Shown: piece after piece, positions 44,628 to 57,426 of the stretch
How the letters are laid out: each line of letters begins with the position of its first letter
Position numbering within the stretch: the first letter of the stretch is position 1
From: Bordetella sp. BOR01
GTDB taxonomy: Bacteria > Pseudomonadota > Gammaproteobacteria > Burkholderiales > Burkholderiaceae_B
Length of the DNA stretch: 64,000 nucleotides
Assembly: GCF_019218885.1 (NCBI RefSeq)
Contig: NZ_JAHUWT010000004.1
Location: forward strand, 1-64,000
Direction of reading: 5' to 3'
The notes under the pieces: model-generated
Databases searched by the model: none
Told to the model about the DNA's origin: nothing
Seen by the model: the letters and a program-made list of their open reading frames with translations, nothing else
Made by a program: the position numbers and the translations under genes

Positions 44628-44948
44628 ATGGATATCATCAGCCGCCAAATCGCCGCCATTGCCGGCGGAGTCTCCCTGGAAACCCTGCTCGACGGCGAGC
44701 GCATCGACGCCTATGTGGTCACGGGCGTGACCGACCTCGAGGCCATCGCCGATATCGTGCCGCGCGAGAAAGTCGAGGCCGGCGCCGAAATCCATGTCGC
44801 AGCGGTCGATGCGGTCGATACCGCCCAAGAGCAGATCGACCAGGTGCTCGAGAGCCTCAATCCTGGCGACGTGGCAGTGTTCCTGTGTGCCGGCGATGAC
44901 GCCTATAACGCCGCCCTCGACCTGTTGGGCTTGCCGGTCGATTCCTGA
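44628..44948 (+). CDS. hypothetical acidic protein, 106 aa
   Basis: A 106-residue, very acidic, soluble protein of unknown family: an N-terminal helix (MDIISRQIAAIAGG), then alternating strands and helices (IDAYVVTGVTDLEAIADIVP, GDVAVFLCAGDD). Gly/Asp-rich GDVAVFLCAGDDAYNAALDL is its most distinctive segment. It has one Cys and no signal peptide. Divergent from the DUF2513-like gene with 98 bases between starts; no obvious Shine-Dalgarno. Confidence 0.7.
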   Translation: MDIISRQIAAIAGGVSLETLLDGERIDAYVVTGVTDLEAIADIVPREKVEAGAEIHVAAVDAVDTAQEQIDQVLESLNPGDVAVFLCAGDDAYNAALDLLGLPVDS

Positions 44949-45053
44949 TCACTTCGTGCGCGCGCAAGACCTCGCGACAGCTGAATAGTTCCGGAATCAA
45001 CCGGATGTCGTTGCGCTTTGTTGCATTATTGGCACGTATTTTTGAGGATTATG

Positions 45054-45082
45054 TTGACTTGTGAGGGGAACCTAACGATAGT
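45054..45082 (+). promoter_or_regulatory. sigma-70 type promoter of second cold-shock gene
   Basis: A -35 TTGACT at 45054-45059, a 17-base spacer, and a -10 GATAGT at 45077-45082. Nearly the same as the promoter at 2748-2776, with a similar distance to the start codon (about 137 bases from -10 to ATG). No gene lies between 44949 and 45218 besides this promoter and leader. Confidence 0.65.
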
Positions 45083-45162
45083 GACGGCACACGATCTCAA
45101 GCGTTGCGATTTTCGTTCAGTGCAGTGCCTTTTCCGGCCAGAGTTATTGTTCTACTGTCCCC

Positions 45163-45170
45163 TCCTTGAT
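45163..45170 (+). promoter_or_regulatory. shared leader element TCCTTGAT (copy 2)
   Basis: TCCTTGAT, 56 bases upstream of the ATG at 45219, inside the predicted untranslated leader. The preceding bases TTGTTCTACTGTCCC also resemble the ATTGTCCACAGTCC before copy 1. Confidence 0.55.
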
Positions 45171-45218
45171 TGATTCGTGACCCCCGGGCATTTGCCCATT
45201 ATCTCTAGGAAATACAGT

Positions 45219-45422
45219 ATGGAAACCGGCGTTGTTAAGTGGTTCAACTCGGAAAAAGGCTACGGCTTCATCACCCCGGAAGCGGGCGGCAAAGATTTGT
45301 TCGCGCACTTCTCGGAAATCCAGGCCAACGGCTTCAAGTCCCTGGAAGAAAATCAGCGTGTGAGCTTCGTGACGGCGAATGGTCCCAAGGGCCCGCAAGC
45401 GACGAAGATCCAGGTGCTGTAA
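45219..45422 (+). CDS. cold-shock domain protein (copy 2)
   Basis: A 67-residue cold-shock domain RNA/DNA-binding protein: [13 protein letters not shown] with RNP1 KGYGFI, RNP2 DLFAHF, and LEENQRVSF. It is nearly identical in layout to the protein at 2908, including the ending ATKI-VL, and less similar to the protein at 45670. The ATG at 45219 follows TAGGAAA; the frame upstream of it is leader RNA, not coding. Flanked by a promoter with a long leader and a strong terminator, it is monocistronic. Confidence 0.95.
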   Translation: METGVVKWFNSEKGYGFITPEAGGKDLFAHFSEIQANGFKSLEENQRVSFVTANGPKGPQATKIQVL

Positions 45423-45440
45423 GCCCCTGACGCTTTGGAA

Positions 45441-45462
45441 AGCCCCTTCGGGGGCTTTTTTG
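45441..45462 (+). terminator. terminator after cold-shock gene 2
   Basis: AAGCCCC-ttc-GGGGGCTT hairpin running into TTTTTT, 18 bases after the stop codon. Confidence 0.9.
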
Positions 45463-45509
45463 CTGCCTGGTCGAAAAGTAGGGCCGGAACGCTGGCCTTC
45501 TTTAAAGGT

Positions 45510-45539
45510 TTGACGTCTTTCGAGATTCCCTCATACACT
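45510..45539 (+). promoter_or_regulatory. sigma-70 type promoter of third cold-shock gene
   Basis: TTGACG at 45510-45515, an 18-base spacer, and TACACT at 45534-45539. Its distance to ATG again implies a leader of roughly 125 nt, matching the other two cold-shock genes. Confidence 0.5.
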
Positions 45540-45613
45540 GGGCGGGCGAGATTTTCAAGCGACGTGGTCGTTACTCCTGTCGCCGTTACTGGTACCCAGT
45601 TGCCCATCCCCAT

Positions 45614-45621
45614 CCTTGATC
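45614..45621 (+). promoter_or_regulatory. shared leader element TCCTTGAT (copy 3)
   Basis: TCCTTGAT, 56 bases before the ATG at 45670. Third identical octamer at nearly the same distance from a cold-shock start. Confidence 0.55.
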
Positions 45622-45669
45622 ATCTGGCACTCCGCGAGCAATCGCTACTCGAAGGTGAAGGACACATTC

Positions 45670-45876
45670 ATGGCAACAGGCATCGTCAAGTGGTTCAATG
45701 CCGAAAAGGGCTACGGCTTCATCACTCCTGATGACGGCAGCAAAGATCTTTTCGCGCATTATTCGGAAATCAGCAGCGAAGGCTACAAGTCGCTGCAGGA
45801 AAACCAGCGCGTGACATTCGAAGTCGGCCAGGGCCCCAAGGGTCCCAGCGCCAAGAACATCAAAGTCACGGCCTGA
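45670..45876 (+). CDS. cold-shock domain protein (copy 3)
   Basis: A 68-residue cold-shock domain protein, [18 protein letters not shown], with RNP2 DLFAHY and a slightly different second half ([26 protein letters not shown]). It is the most divergent of the three copies in the window. GGTGAAGG lies before the ATG. It is adjacent to copy 2 but has its own promoter and terminator, so this is a tandem pair of independent units, consistent with an old duplication. Confidence 0.95.
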   Translation: MATGIVKWFNAEKGYGFITPDDGSKDLFAHYSEISSEGYKSLQENQRVTFEVGQGPKGPSAKNIKVTA

Positions 45877-45905
45877 CGCCGGCTAACGCCGGCCGTTTCG
45901 ACTGT

Positions 45906-45940
45906 CGCCCTCGTCGGTCTCGTGCCGGCGGGGGCGTTTT
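45906..45940 (+). terminator. terminator after cold-shock gene 3
   Basis: CGCCCTCGTCGG (45906-45917) pairs with CCGGCGGGGGCG (45925-45936), twelve pairs including two G-U in the RNA, followed by TTTT. Confidence 0.75.
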
Positions 45941-46086
45941 GTCGTCTGGAAACTGCGCTTCGTCCGAATAATATGTAAGTAAATTTCGCATTTGCGAATT
46001 TATGTACGAAAAGCAGGGGCCGCATCACCCCGCCGATAGAATTGCCGCGCCCGCTCGCGTCGAGCGGTATACCGGAGATAATACGA

Positions 46087-46842
46087 ATGAAGATGCGTCA
46101 TGGCGCCGCAGCGCTCGCCCTGGTTCTGGCCCCTTATTCTGCGTCGCAGGCCCTGGATATAGGCGGATTGATCGGTGCGGGCAGTAAAGTCGTGCAAGCG
46201 GCTACGCTCAGCGATGCTGACATCAAGTCTTTGTCCGACAAGGCCTGCGCAGAGAGCGACAAGCAGGAAAAAATCGCCAAATCCGGCAGCAAGTACGATG
46301 CACGCCTGCAGAAGCTGGCCAAGGCGCTGGGAGGCACGGTTAACGGGCAAAAAGCCAACTACAAGGTCTACCTGACTTCCGATGTCAATGCCTGGGCCAT
46401 GGCCAATGGCTGCATCCGCGTATACAGCGGCCTGATGGACATGATGACCGATGACGAATTGCAGGGCGTCATCGGCCACGAAATCGGCCACGTGGCGCTG
46501 GGCCATACCAAGAAGGCCATGCAGACCGCCTATACGGTCTCGGCGGCGCGCGATGCGGCTGGCGCGGCCGGCGGCAACGCGGCGGCGGCCCTGAGCGCGT
46601 CGCAACTGGGCGACCTGACTGAGAAATTCATCAATGCGCAGTTCTCGCAATCGCAGGAAAGCGGTGCCGACGACTATTCGTTCGATTTGCTGCAGGCCAA
46701 GAAGCTCAATACGCGCGGTTTGGTGACGGCGTTTCAGAAGCTGGCTGAACTCGACGGCGGCAAGAGCGACATGATGAGCTCCCACCCCTCGTCGACCAAG
46801 CGCGCCAAGCATATCGAAGACAAGATCGCCGCCGCCAAATAA
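46087..46842 (+). CDS. M48-family periplasmic metalloprotease (YggG/LoiP-like)
   Basis: A 251-residue zinc protease. It starts with a signal peptide (basic KMRH, core GAAALALVLAPYSAS, cleavage near SQA/LD). The zinc motif HEIGH is at residues 131-135 and the third ligand Glu is at about 191 in QESGADDYS. A conserved NAWAMANGCIRVYSGLMD precedes the active site, as in the Oma1/LoiP/BepA group that handles outer-membrane protein quality. There is no TPR domain, so LoiP-like rather than BepA. A GGAGA ribosome site supports ATG 46087. It precedes the tig-clpPX-lon block. Confidence 0.92.
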   Translation: MKMRHGAAALALVLAPYSASQALDIGGLIGAGSKVVQAATLSDADIKSLSDKACAESDKQEKIAKSGSKYDARLQKLAKALGGTVNGQKANYKVYLTSDVNAWAMANGCIRVYSGLMDMMTDDELQGVIGHEIGHVALGHTKKAMQTAYTVSAARDAAGAAGGNAAAALSASQLGDLTEKFINAQFSQSQESGADDYSFDLLQAKKLNTRGLVTAFQKLAELDGGKSDMMSSHPSSTKRAKHIEDKIAAAK

Positions 46843-46859
46843 GCGGCGTTTCGGTTCCC

Positions 46860-46903
46860 GCAGGGCGGCTGCGTTGGGGACTTCCCCAGTGCTGCCGCCC
46901 TGC
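46860..46903. other. extended hairpin between M48 protease gene and tig
   Basis: GCAGGGCGGC (46860-46869) pairs perfectly with GCCGCCCTGC (46894-46903), and a second inner stem TGGGG/CCCCA (46875-46879/46884-46888) sits within. There is no T-tract. It probably marks the end of the protease transcript or protects its 3' end. Confidence 0.6.
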
Positions 46904-46977
46904 TCGCGCAGGGGGCTTGAACTTTCCGGTAAAATGCGCTGTTTATTTGTTCGTTCACTTACTTTCGGAATATTTTG

Positions 46978-48288
46978 ATGCAGCCTGTGGTTGAAACCCT
47001 CTCTGGTCTGGAACGCCGTGTCGATCTGGCAGTTTCCGTGGCCGACGTTGAAAAGGAAGTCCAGGCGCAACTGAAGCGCGTGGCCCGCACGGCCAAGGTG
47101 CCTGGGTTCCGTCCTGGCAAGGCCCCGCTGGCCATGCTCGAGCGCAGCCATGGCCCCGGCATCCGCTACGACGTCATCAATGGCCAGGTCGGCCGCGCCT
47201 TCGAACAGGCCGTCGACGGCGCCAAGCTGCGCGTGGCCGGCTCGCCCACGCTCGAGCCCAAGACCGAAGGCGTTACGGACGATACCCTGGCCTTCACCGC
47301 CACCTTCGAGGTCTACCCCGAAGTGGCCGTGCCTGAACTCGCCGGATTGGCCGTTACGCGCTACGACACCGCCGTCTCCGAGGCCGAAGTGCAGCAAACG
47401 CTCGACGTCCTGCGCAAGCAGCGCGCCAACTACGAGGCACGCGAAGACCGCGCAGCCCAGGATGGCGACCGCGTCACGCTGGATTTTGCCGGCACCATCG
47501 ATGGCGTGCCGTTCGAAGGCGGCAAAGCCGAAAGCTTCCCGTTCGTGCTGGGCCAGGGCCGCATGCTGCCCGAGTTCGAAGCTGCCGCCAGCGGCCTGAA
47601 GGCGGGTGAAACCAAGGTGTTCTCGCTCAAGTTCCCCGACGACTACCAAGGCAAGGAAGTCGCAGGCAAGACCGCCGAGTTCACCATCAGCGTCAAGGAA
47701 GTCGCCGAAGGCGTGCTGCCCGAAGTGAATGGTGATTTCGCCAAGTCGCTGGGCCAATCCGAAGGCGACGTCGAAAAGCTCAAGGCCGACATTCGCGCCA
47801 ACATCGAACGCGAGGTCAAGGCGCGCACGCAAGGCCGCACCAAGGCCAGCGTCATGGACGCCCTGGTCGAGGCCGGCAAGTTCGACGTTCCCAAGGCGCT
47901 GGTCGACAACGACGTGCAGAACCGCGTACAAGCCGCCCGCGAAGAGCTCAAGCAGCGTGGGGTGCCCAATGCCGAATCCGTGCCCATTCCGGCTGAAGCC
48001 TTTTCCACCGAATCCGAGCGCCGCGTGCGCCTGGGCTTGCTGGTGTCCGAACTGGTCAAGCAGGCGCAGTTGCAGGCCAAGCCCGAACAGGTGCGCACGC
48101 GCATCGAAGAGTTCGCACAAAACTACGAGCAACCCGCCCAGGTGGTCAGCTACTACCTGGCCGACCGCCAGCGCCGCGCCGAAATCGAAGCCATCGTGCT
48201 CGAAGACAACGTGGTGCAGCACGTGCTCGACAAAGCCAAGGTCACCGAAGAACAGGTGCCTTTCGATCAGTTGATGGGGATGGCGTAA
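46978..48288 (+). CDS. tig: trigger factor
   Basis: Ribosome-bound chaperone and peptidyl-prolyl isomerase meeting nascent chains. The 436-residue protein has the N-terminal ribosome-binding domain with the signature [13 protein letters not shown] (normal GFRxGKxP), the FKBP-type PPIase domain ([38 protein letters not shown]) and a long helical C-terminal domain. Start ATG 46978 is preferred over a TTG just upstream. clpP begins 2 bases after its stop; tig-clpP-clpX-lon order is widely conserved. Confidence 0.98.
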   Translation: MQPVVETLSGLERRVDLAVSVADVEKEVQAQLKRVARTAKVPGFRPGKAPLAMLERSHGPGIRYDVINGQVGRAFEQAVDGAKLRVAGSPTLEPKTEGVTDDTLAFTATFEVYPEVAVPELAGLAVTRYDTAVSEAEVQQTLDVLRKQRANYEAREDRAAQDGDRVTLDFAGTIDGVPFEGGKAESFPFVLGQGRMLPEFEAAASGLKAGETKVFSLKFPDDYQGKEVAGKTAEFTISVKEVAEGVLPEVNGDFAKSLGQSEGDVEKLKADIRANIEREVKARTQGRTKASVMDALVEAGKFDVPKALVDNDVQNRVQAAREELKQRGVPNAESVPIPAEAFSTESERRVRLGLLVSELVKQAQLQAKPEQVRTRIEEFAQNYEQPAQVVSYYLADRQRRAEIEAIVLEDNVVQHVLDKAKVTEEQVPFDQLMGMA

Positions 48289-48290
48289 GT

Positions 48291-48944
48291 ATGCAGCGTT
48301 TCACCGATTTCTATGCGGCAATGCACGGCGGGGCGTCGGTCACGCCTACTGGCCTGGGCTATATCCCCATGGTCATCGAGCAGTCGGGGCGCGGCGAACG
48401 CGCCTACGACATCTATTCCCGCCTGTTGCGCGAGCGTCTCATTTTCCTGGTCGGTCCAGTCAATGACAATACGGCCAACCTGATCGTGGCGCAGTTGCTG
48501 TTCCTGGAATCGGAGAACCCTGACAAGGACATCTCGCTATACATCAACTCGCCCGGCGGGTCGGTGTATGCCGGGATGGCCATCTTCGACACCATGCAGT
48601 TCATCAAGCCCGACGTTTCCACCTTGTGCACGGGGCTGGCTGCCAGCATGGGTGCTTTCCTGCTGGCTGCCGGCAAGAAGGGCAAGCGTTTCACGCTGCC
48701 CAATTCGCGCATCATGATCCACCAGCCTTCGGGCGGCGCCCAGGGGCAGGCCTCCGATATCCAGATCCAGGCTCGCGAGATCCTCGACCTGCGTGAGCGC
48801 CTGAACCGCATCCTGGCCGAGAACACCGGCCAGCCCGTCGAGCGTATCGGCGTGGACACCGAGCGTGACAACTTCATGTCGGCCGAAGATGCGGTATCGT
48901 ATGGCCTGGTGGACAAGGTTCTCGCATCCCGTTCCGAGGGTTAA
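48291..48944 (+). CDS. clpP: ATP-dependent Clp protease proteolytic subunit
   Basis: Serine protease forming the 14-subunit barrel used by ClpX and ClpA. The 217-residue protein has catalytic Ser119 in [11 protein letters not shown], His144 in [10 protein letters not shown] and Asp193 in ERDNF. The first about 20 residues precede [11 protein letters not shown] and probably include a short propeptide removed on maturation. It is encoded immediately after tig and 107 bases before clpX. Confidence 0.98.
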   Translation: MQRFTDFYAAMHGGASVTPTGLGYIPMVIEQSGRGERAYDIYSRLLRERLIFLVGPVNDNTANLIVAQLLFLESENPDKDISLYINSPGGSVYAGMAIFDTMQFIKPDVSTLCTGLAASMGAFLLAAGKKGKRFTLPNSRIMIHQPSGGAQGQASDIQIQAREILDLRERLNRILAENTGQPVERIGVDTERDNFMSAEDAVSYGLVDKVLASRSEG

Positions 48945-49051
48945 GCGAACGGAAACACCCCGGGCTATGCGGTGCCGTCACGTCCGAGTAAGCGTTGAAT
49001 GCGTCGGCCGCTCATCGGCGGGCGCATTCCCACCAGAGATACGAAACACAT

Positions 49052-50350
49052 ATGCCTGACAAAAAGGGATCGGCCGACGCAAAAGTGCTGCATTGCTCGT
49101 TCTGCAATAAAAGCCAGCACGAAGTCCGCAAGCTGATCGCGGGGCCGTCGGTATTCATCTGCGATGAGTGCATCGACCTCTGCAATGACATCATTCGCGA
49201 AGAGGCGCAGGCGACTGCGCGCGCGGCCATACGGTCCGAACTGCCTACGCCCACCGAGATCAAGACCTTCCTGGACCAATACGTCATCGGCCAGACCTTG
49301 CCCAAGCGCATGCTGGCGGTGGCCGTGTACAACCACTACAAGCGCATCCGCCACGGCGAGATCAAGGGCGACGAGGTCGAGCTCTCCAAGAGCAACATCA
49401 TGCTCATCGGCCCGACTGGTTCGGGCAAGACGCTGCTGGCCCAAACGCTGGCACGCATGCTGAACGTGCCGTTCGTGATGGCCGACGCCACCACCCTGAC
49501 CGAAGCCGGTTATGTGGGGGAAGACGTCGAGAACATCATCCAGAAGTTGCTGCAGAACTGCAACTACGAGGTCGAGAAGGCGCAGCGCGCCATTATCTAT
49601 ATCGATGAAATCGACAAGATCTCGCGCAAGTCCGACAACCCGTCCATCACTCGCGACGTATCGGGTGAAGGGGTGCAACAGGCGCTGCTCAAGCTCATCG
49701 AGGGCACGGTGGCATCGGTGCCGCCCCAAGGCGGCCGCAAGCACCCCAACCAGGACTTCGTCCAGGTCGACACCACGAATATCCTGTTCATCGTCGGTGG
49801 CGCCTTCGACGGCCTGGAGAAAGTCATACGCGACCGTACTGAAAAGTCCGGTATCGGCTTTTCGGCCTCCGTACGAGCCAAGTCCGAGCGCGGGGTGGGC
49901 GAGCTATTCAGCGAAGTCGAACCCGAAGACCTGATCAAGTTCGGCCTGATTCCCGAACTGGTCGGCCGTCTGCCGGTCGTGGCCACGCTGGACGAACTGG
50001 ACGAGGCCGCACTGGTCCAGATCCTGACCGAGCCCAAGAACTCCCTGATCAAGCAGTTCCAGAAGCTGTTTGCCATGGAAGGCGCCGAACTCGATGTGCG
50101 CCCGGGGGCAATGAAGGCCATTGCCCGCAAGGCGCTCAAGCGCAAGACCGGGGCTCGGGGCCTGCGCTCCATCATCGAGGCCGCTTTGCTCGACACCATG
50201 TACGACTTGCCCTCCCAAGGCAACGTCAGCCGGGTGGTGCTGGACGAGAACGTCATCGACAGCGAGAGCAAACCTTTGCTGATCTACGCCGACGAGGCCG
50301 CCGCCCCAGACAAGCCGGCGCGCAACCAGGTGCGCGGCGCAGCAGCCTGA
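49052..50350 (+). CDS. clpX: ATP-dependent Clp protease ATP-binding subunit ClpX
   Basis: AAA+ unfoldase feeding ClpP. The 432-residue protein has an N-terminal zinc-binding domain with Cys15, Cys18, Cys37 and Cys40, Walker A GPTGSGKT near 120-127, the pore loop [10 protein letters not shown], Walker [11 protein letters not shown], the ClpP-binding IGF-type loop seen as SGIGFSASV, and sensor/arginine regions near [10 protein letters not shown]. Start ATG 49052 (MPDKKG) matches the family; a longer frame from 48995 is not supported. A strong terminator follows. Confidence 0.98.
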   Translation: MPDKKGSADAKVLHCSFCNKSQHEVRKLIAGPSVFICDECIDLCNDIIREEAQATARAAIRSELPTPTEIKTFLDQYVIGQTLPKRMLAVAVYNHYKRIRHGEIKGDEVELSKSNIMLIGPTGSGKTLLAQTLARMLNVPFVMADATTLTEAGYVGEDVENIIQKLLQNCNYEVEKAQRAIIYIDEIDKISRKSDNPSITRDVSGEGVQQALLKLIEGTVASVPPQGGRKHPNQDFVQVDTTNILFIVGGAFDGLEKVIRDRTEKSGIGFSASVRAKSERGVGELFSEVEPEDLIKFGLIPELVGRLPVVATLDELDEAALVQILTEPKNSLIKQFQKLFAMEGAELDVRPGAMKAIARKALKRKTGARGLRSIIEAALLDTMYDLPSQGNVSRVVLDENVIDSESKPLLIYADEAAAPDKPARNQVRGAAA

Positions 50351-50362
50351 AAACAAAGCAAA

Positions 50363-50388
50363 AAACCCGTTCTGTAACGGGTTTTTTT
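50363..50388 (+). terminator. terminator after clpX
   Basis: AAACCCGTT (50363-50371), loop, AACGGGTTT (50376-50384) and a run of T. It isolates lon from tig-clpPX. Confidence 0.9.
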
Positions 50389-50417
50389 GCCTTGGGTGGC
50401 CGAGCGGATGCCGATGG

Positions 50418-50445
50418 CTTGATTTTTCGGCTATCGTTCCCATAT
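50418..50445 (+). promoter_or_regulatory. sigma-32 (heat-shock) type promoter of lon
   Basis: CTTGATT at 50418-50424, 13 bases, then TCCCATAT at 50438-50445. This closely fits the RpoH consensus CTTGAAA / CCCCATnT with proper spacing, about 80 bases before the lon start. lon is a known heat-shock gene in proteobacteria. Confidence 0.65.
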
Positions 50446-50524
50446 CAGACGTAGCCGACACGGATAAATGGGTCCTACCCCCCTGTCCGATACCGATACG
50501 CCGAGTCTTACCAAGGAATCTTTT

Positions 50525-52981
<2,457 letters not shown>

Positions 52982-53007
52982 GCTGCCGCGCGGTTTGCGG
53001 TCATGGC

Positions 53008-53037
53008 AAAAGGGGCGTCTTTGCGGCGCCCCTTTTT
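53008..53037. terminator. terminator between lon and lexA
   Basis: AAAAGGGGCG and CGCCCCTTTT form a ten-base stem across a nine-base loop with T residues on both strands. It likely ends both converging genes. Confidence 0.85.
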
Positions 53038-53064
53038 ATTGCGCGTGGCCCTGCGCTATCCAGG

Positions 53065-53739
53065 TTAATGCAGCGCCTGTGTGCGGATCAGGCCCACTGC
53101 GATACCTTCCAGAGCGAATTCCTGGGTGCCGTCGACCAGAATAGGGGAGAAGTCGGGGTTTTCGGGCAGCAGTTCGATGCGGCCTTGACGACGCTGCAGG
53201 CGCTTCACGGTGACATCATCGCCGAGGCGGGCAACGACGATCTGGCCGTTGCGAGCGTCGGCCGCGCGTTTGACGGCCAGCAGGTCGCCTTCGAGGATAC
53301 CGGCGTCGCGCATGCTCATGCCGCGGACTTTCAGCAGGTAGTCGGGGGTTTGCGCGAATAGGCCCGGATCGACACCGATTTCGCGTTCGACATGTTCGGC
53401 CGCCAGGATGGGGCTACCCGCCGCCACCCGGCCTATCAGTGGCAACAACAGGCGGCCCATGGCATCGGCCAGCCCAGTTGCCGCGGAGGCCGCCGCTTCC
53501 ACGGGCGAGGCACCGGTTTCGACCGGGGTTTTCAGGCGGATGCCGCGCGATGCGCCGGCGGTAAGTTCAATGGCGCCCTTGCGGGCCAAGGCCTTCAGGT
53601 GGTCTTCGGCGGCATTGGGAGAACGAAACCCCAGTGCCCGCGCGATTTCGGCGCGGGTGGGCGGGAAACCGGTGCGCGCGACGGTCTGCCGGATGAGATC
53701 CAGGATTTCCTGTTGGCGGTCGGTGAGTTTGCTGGCCAT
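53065..53739 (-). CDS. lexA: LexA repressor
   Basis: SOS repressor that self-cleaves with RecA. The 224-residue protein has the N-terminal winged HTH ([12 protein letters not shown], then [25 protein letters not shown]). Cleavage site Ala107-Gly108 is in RVAAGSPIL, nucleophile Ser142 in GMSMRDAG and Lys179 in DVTVKRLQ. A 25-residue Ala-rich linker ([15 protein letters not shown]) is longer than in E. coli LexA (202 aa). Start ATG 53739 gives the canonical N-terminus; longer frames pass through the operator. A perfect SOS box lies just upstream, so it is autoregulated. Confidence 0.97.
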   Translation of the reverse strand: MASKLTDRQQEILDLIRQTVARTGFPPTRAEIARALGFRSPNAAEDHLKALARKGAIELTAGASRGIRLKTPVETGASPVEAAASAATGLADAMGRLLLPLIGRVAAGSPILAAEHVEREIGVDPGLFAQTPDYLLKVRGMSMRDAGILEGDLLAVKRAADARNGQIVVARLGDDVTVKRLQRRQGRIELLPENPDFSPILVDGTQEFALEGIAVGLIRTQALH

Positions 53740-53760
53740 GGCGATGATCCGGAAAACGGA

Positions 53761-53776
53761 CTGTATGGATATACAG
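53761..53776. promoter_or_regulatory. LexA-binding SOS box
   Basis: CTGTATGGATATACAG is a full match to the proteobacterial CTGT-N8-ACAG consensus with a near-palindromic interior, 22 bases upstream of the lexA ATG. Strong evidence for LexA autoregulation. Confidence 0.9.
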
Positions 53777-53839
53777 CGATTCTGGATGAGCCGGCGCAAA
53801 AAAGCAAGGGCCCGGGCCAAGCCGGGCGGGGCGCCCATG

Positions 53840-53871
53840 AAAAAGGGGCCCGTTCTTGCGGCGGGGCCCCT
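53840..53871 (-). terminator. terminator after the aminotransferase gene
   Basis: On the minus strand, AGGGGCCC and GGGCCCCT pair perfectly over eight bases and continue into TTTTT, 18 bases past the aminotransferase stop. It insulates lexA from read-through. Confidence 0.85.
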
Positions 53872-53889
53872 GTCAGGTGACAAGCGTGC

Positions 53890-55095
53890 TTATTGCTTGA
53901 TGACCGCGGCAATGGCCTTTGCTACGACATCGATGTTGCGGCTGTTCAGGGCGGCCACGCAGATGCGGCCGCTGGACACGGCGTAGATGCCGTGCTCTTC
54001 GCGCAATACATCGACCTGGGCGGCGGTCAGGCCGGAATACGAGAACATGCCGCGCTGCTGCAGCACGAAGCTGAAATCCTGCGTGACGCCGGCCGCCTTG
54101 ATCTTCTCGACCAATTGCTGGCGCATCAGGCGGATACGGTCGCGCATTCCGGCCAGTTCCTGTTCCCACAGCGCGTACAGTTCGGGCGTGTTGAGCACCG
54201 TGGACACCACTGTGCCGCCATGGGTGGGCGGATTGGAGTAGTTGGTGCGTATCACGCGCTTGAGCTGGCTGAGCACGCGCTTGGCTTCGTCTTGATTGCC
54301 GGCCACGACGGTCAGGGCACCCACGCGTTCGCCGTACAGCGAGAACGATTTCGAGAACGACGAGCTGATCAGCATGGTCAGCCCCAGGTCGGCGAACAGG
54401 CGCACCACCGCGGCATCTTCTTGCAAGCCAGAGCCGAAACCCTGATAGGCGATGTCCAGGAAGGGCACCAGGTTGCGGGCCTTGACCACCTGGGCGATCT
54501 GTTGCCACTGTTCAGCAGTGGGGTCGACACCGGTGGGGTTATGGCAGCACGCGTGCAAAACCACGATGGTTTGCGCCGGGGCGGCTTGCAGCGAAGCCAG
54601 CATGCCTTGGAAGTCCAGGCCGTGCGTGGCGGCATCGTAGTAGGCGTAGTTTTCGACCGGGAAGCCCGCGCGCTCGAACAGGGCGCGGTGGTTTTCCCAA
54701 CTGGGGTTGCTGATCAGCACCTTGGACTGCGGCAACAGTTGGCGCAGGAAATCGGCGCCGATCTTCAGTGCCCCGGTGCCGCCCAGGGCCTGGGCCGTCA
54801 GTACCCGGCCTTCGGCGGCCAGGGCGGAATCGGCCCCCAGCAGCAGGGTCTGGGCCCCCTTGTTGTATCCGGCGATGCCCTCGATGGGCAGGTAGCCGCG
54901 TGCGGCGGCTGCTTCGACGCGGGCAATTTCAGCCTTGCGGACTGCCGCCAGCAGCGGAATGCGGCCGTCGTCGTCGTAATACACGCCCACGCCCAGATTG
55001 ACTTTACCGGGGCGGGTATCGGCGTTGTACTGTTCGTTCAGCCCCAGGATGGGGTCGCGCGGCGCAAGTTCGACGGAATCGAAAAGAGAGCTCAT
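53890..55095 (-). CDS. tyrB: aromatic-amino-acid/aspartate aminotransferase
   Basis: PLP-dependent class I-alpha aminotransferase, 401 residues, interconverting aspartate or aromatic amino acids with their 2-oxo acids. Markers: PRDPILGLNEQYNAD at the N-terminus, HACCHNPTGVDPT, FLDIAYQGFGSG, and the PLP Lys in SSSFSKSFSLYGERVGAL, with substrate-binding Arg late in SGRICVAALN. Features fit the AspC/TyrB group; I cannot separate the two by eye, so the symbol is tentative. Start ATG 55095; divergent from uvrB. Confidence 0.93.
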   Translation of the reverse strand: MSSLFDSVELAPRDPILGLNEQYNADTRPGKVNLGVGVYYDDDGRIPLLAAVRKAEIARVEAAAARGYLPIEGIAGYNKGAQTLLLGADSALAAEGRVLTAQALGGTGALKIGADFLRQLLPQSKVLISNPSWENHRALFERAGFPVENYAYYDAATHGLDFQGMLASLQAAPAQTIVVLHACCHNPTGVDPTAEQWQQIAQVVKARNLVPFLDIAYQGFGSGLQEDAAVVRLFADLGLTMLISSSFSKSFSLYGERVGALTVVAGNQDEAKRVLSQLKRVIRTNYSNPPTHGGTVVSTVLNTPELYALWEQELAGMRDRIRLMRQQLVEKIKAAGVTQDFSFVLQQRGMFSYSGLTAAQVDVLREEHGIYAVSSGRICVAALNSRNIDVVAKAIAAVIKQ

Positions 55096-55170
55096 GAGGT
55101 TCGGTAAGGGTATGTGGACGCGGGGGGCGCTGCTGTGGATAATGGGGGGTTTACCCTGAGACAGTCTAGC

Positions 55171-57198
<2,028 letters not shown>

Positions 57199-57426
57199 CG
57201 CCCGGCGGCAGGTCGAATCGGCCCCGCGGCGGGGCAGTGCTGCATTGCGGGCAAACCCACGGTTTTGTTACTGCTGGGCTGAAAAATAGTTGATGTGTCA
57301 CTTTCGATCATTGTATTAAGCTATTGATTTTATAAATAAAAATAATCAATGCCGGGCAGTTGGGCTTGCTTGCGCAATTGCAAAAAAAACTTGCTATATT
57401 CCGGGTTTTCCCTCAGACTTGCACCC

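Noticed and set aside
46916-46945. Promoter before tig from CTTGAAC/TAAAAT
   Set aside because: The -35-like and -10-like elements are only about 7 bases apart; spacing is wrong, so not listed as a feature.
55096-55170. SOS box before uvrB
   Set aside because: CTGTGGATAATGGGGG lacks the ACAG right half, so it does not meet the consensus.
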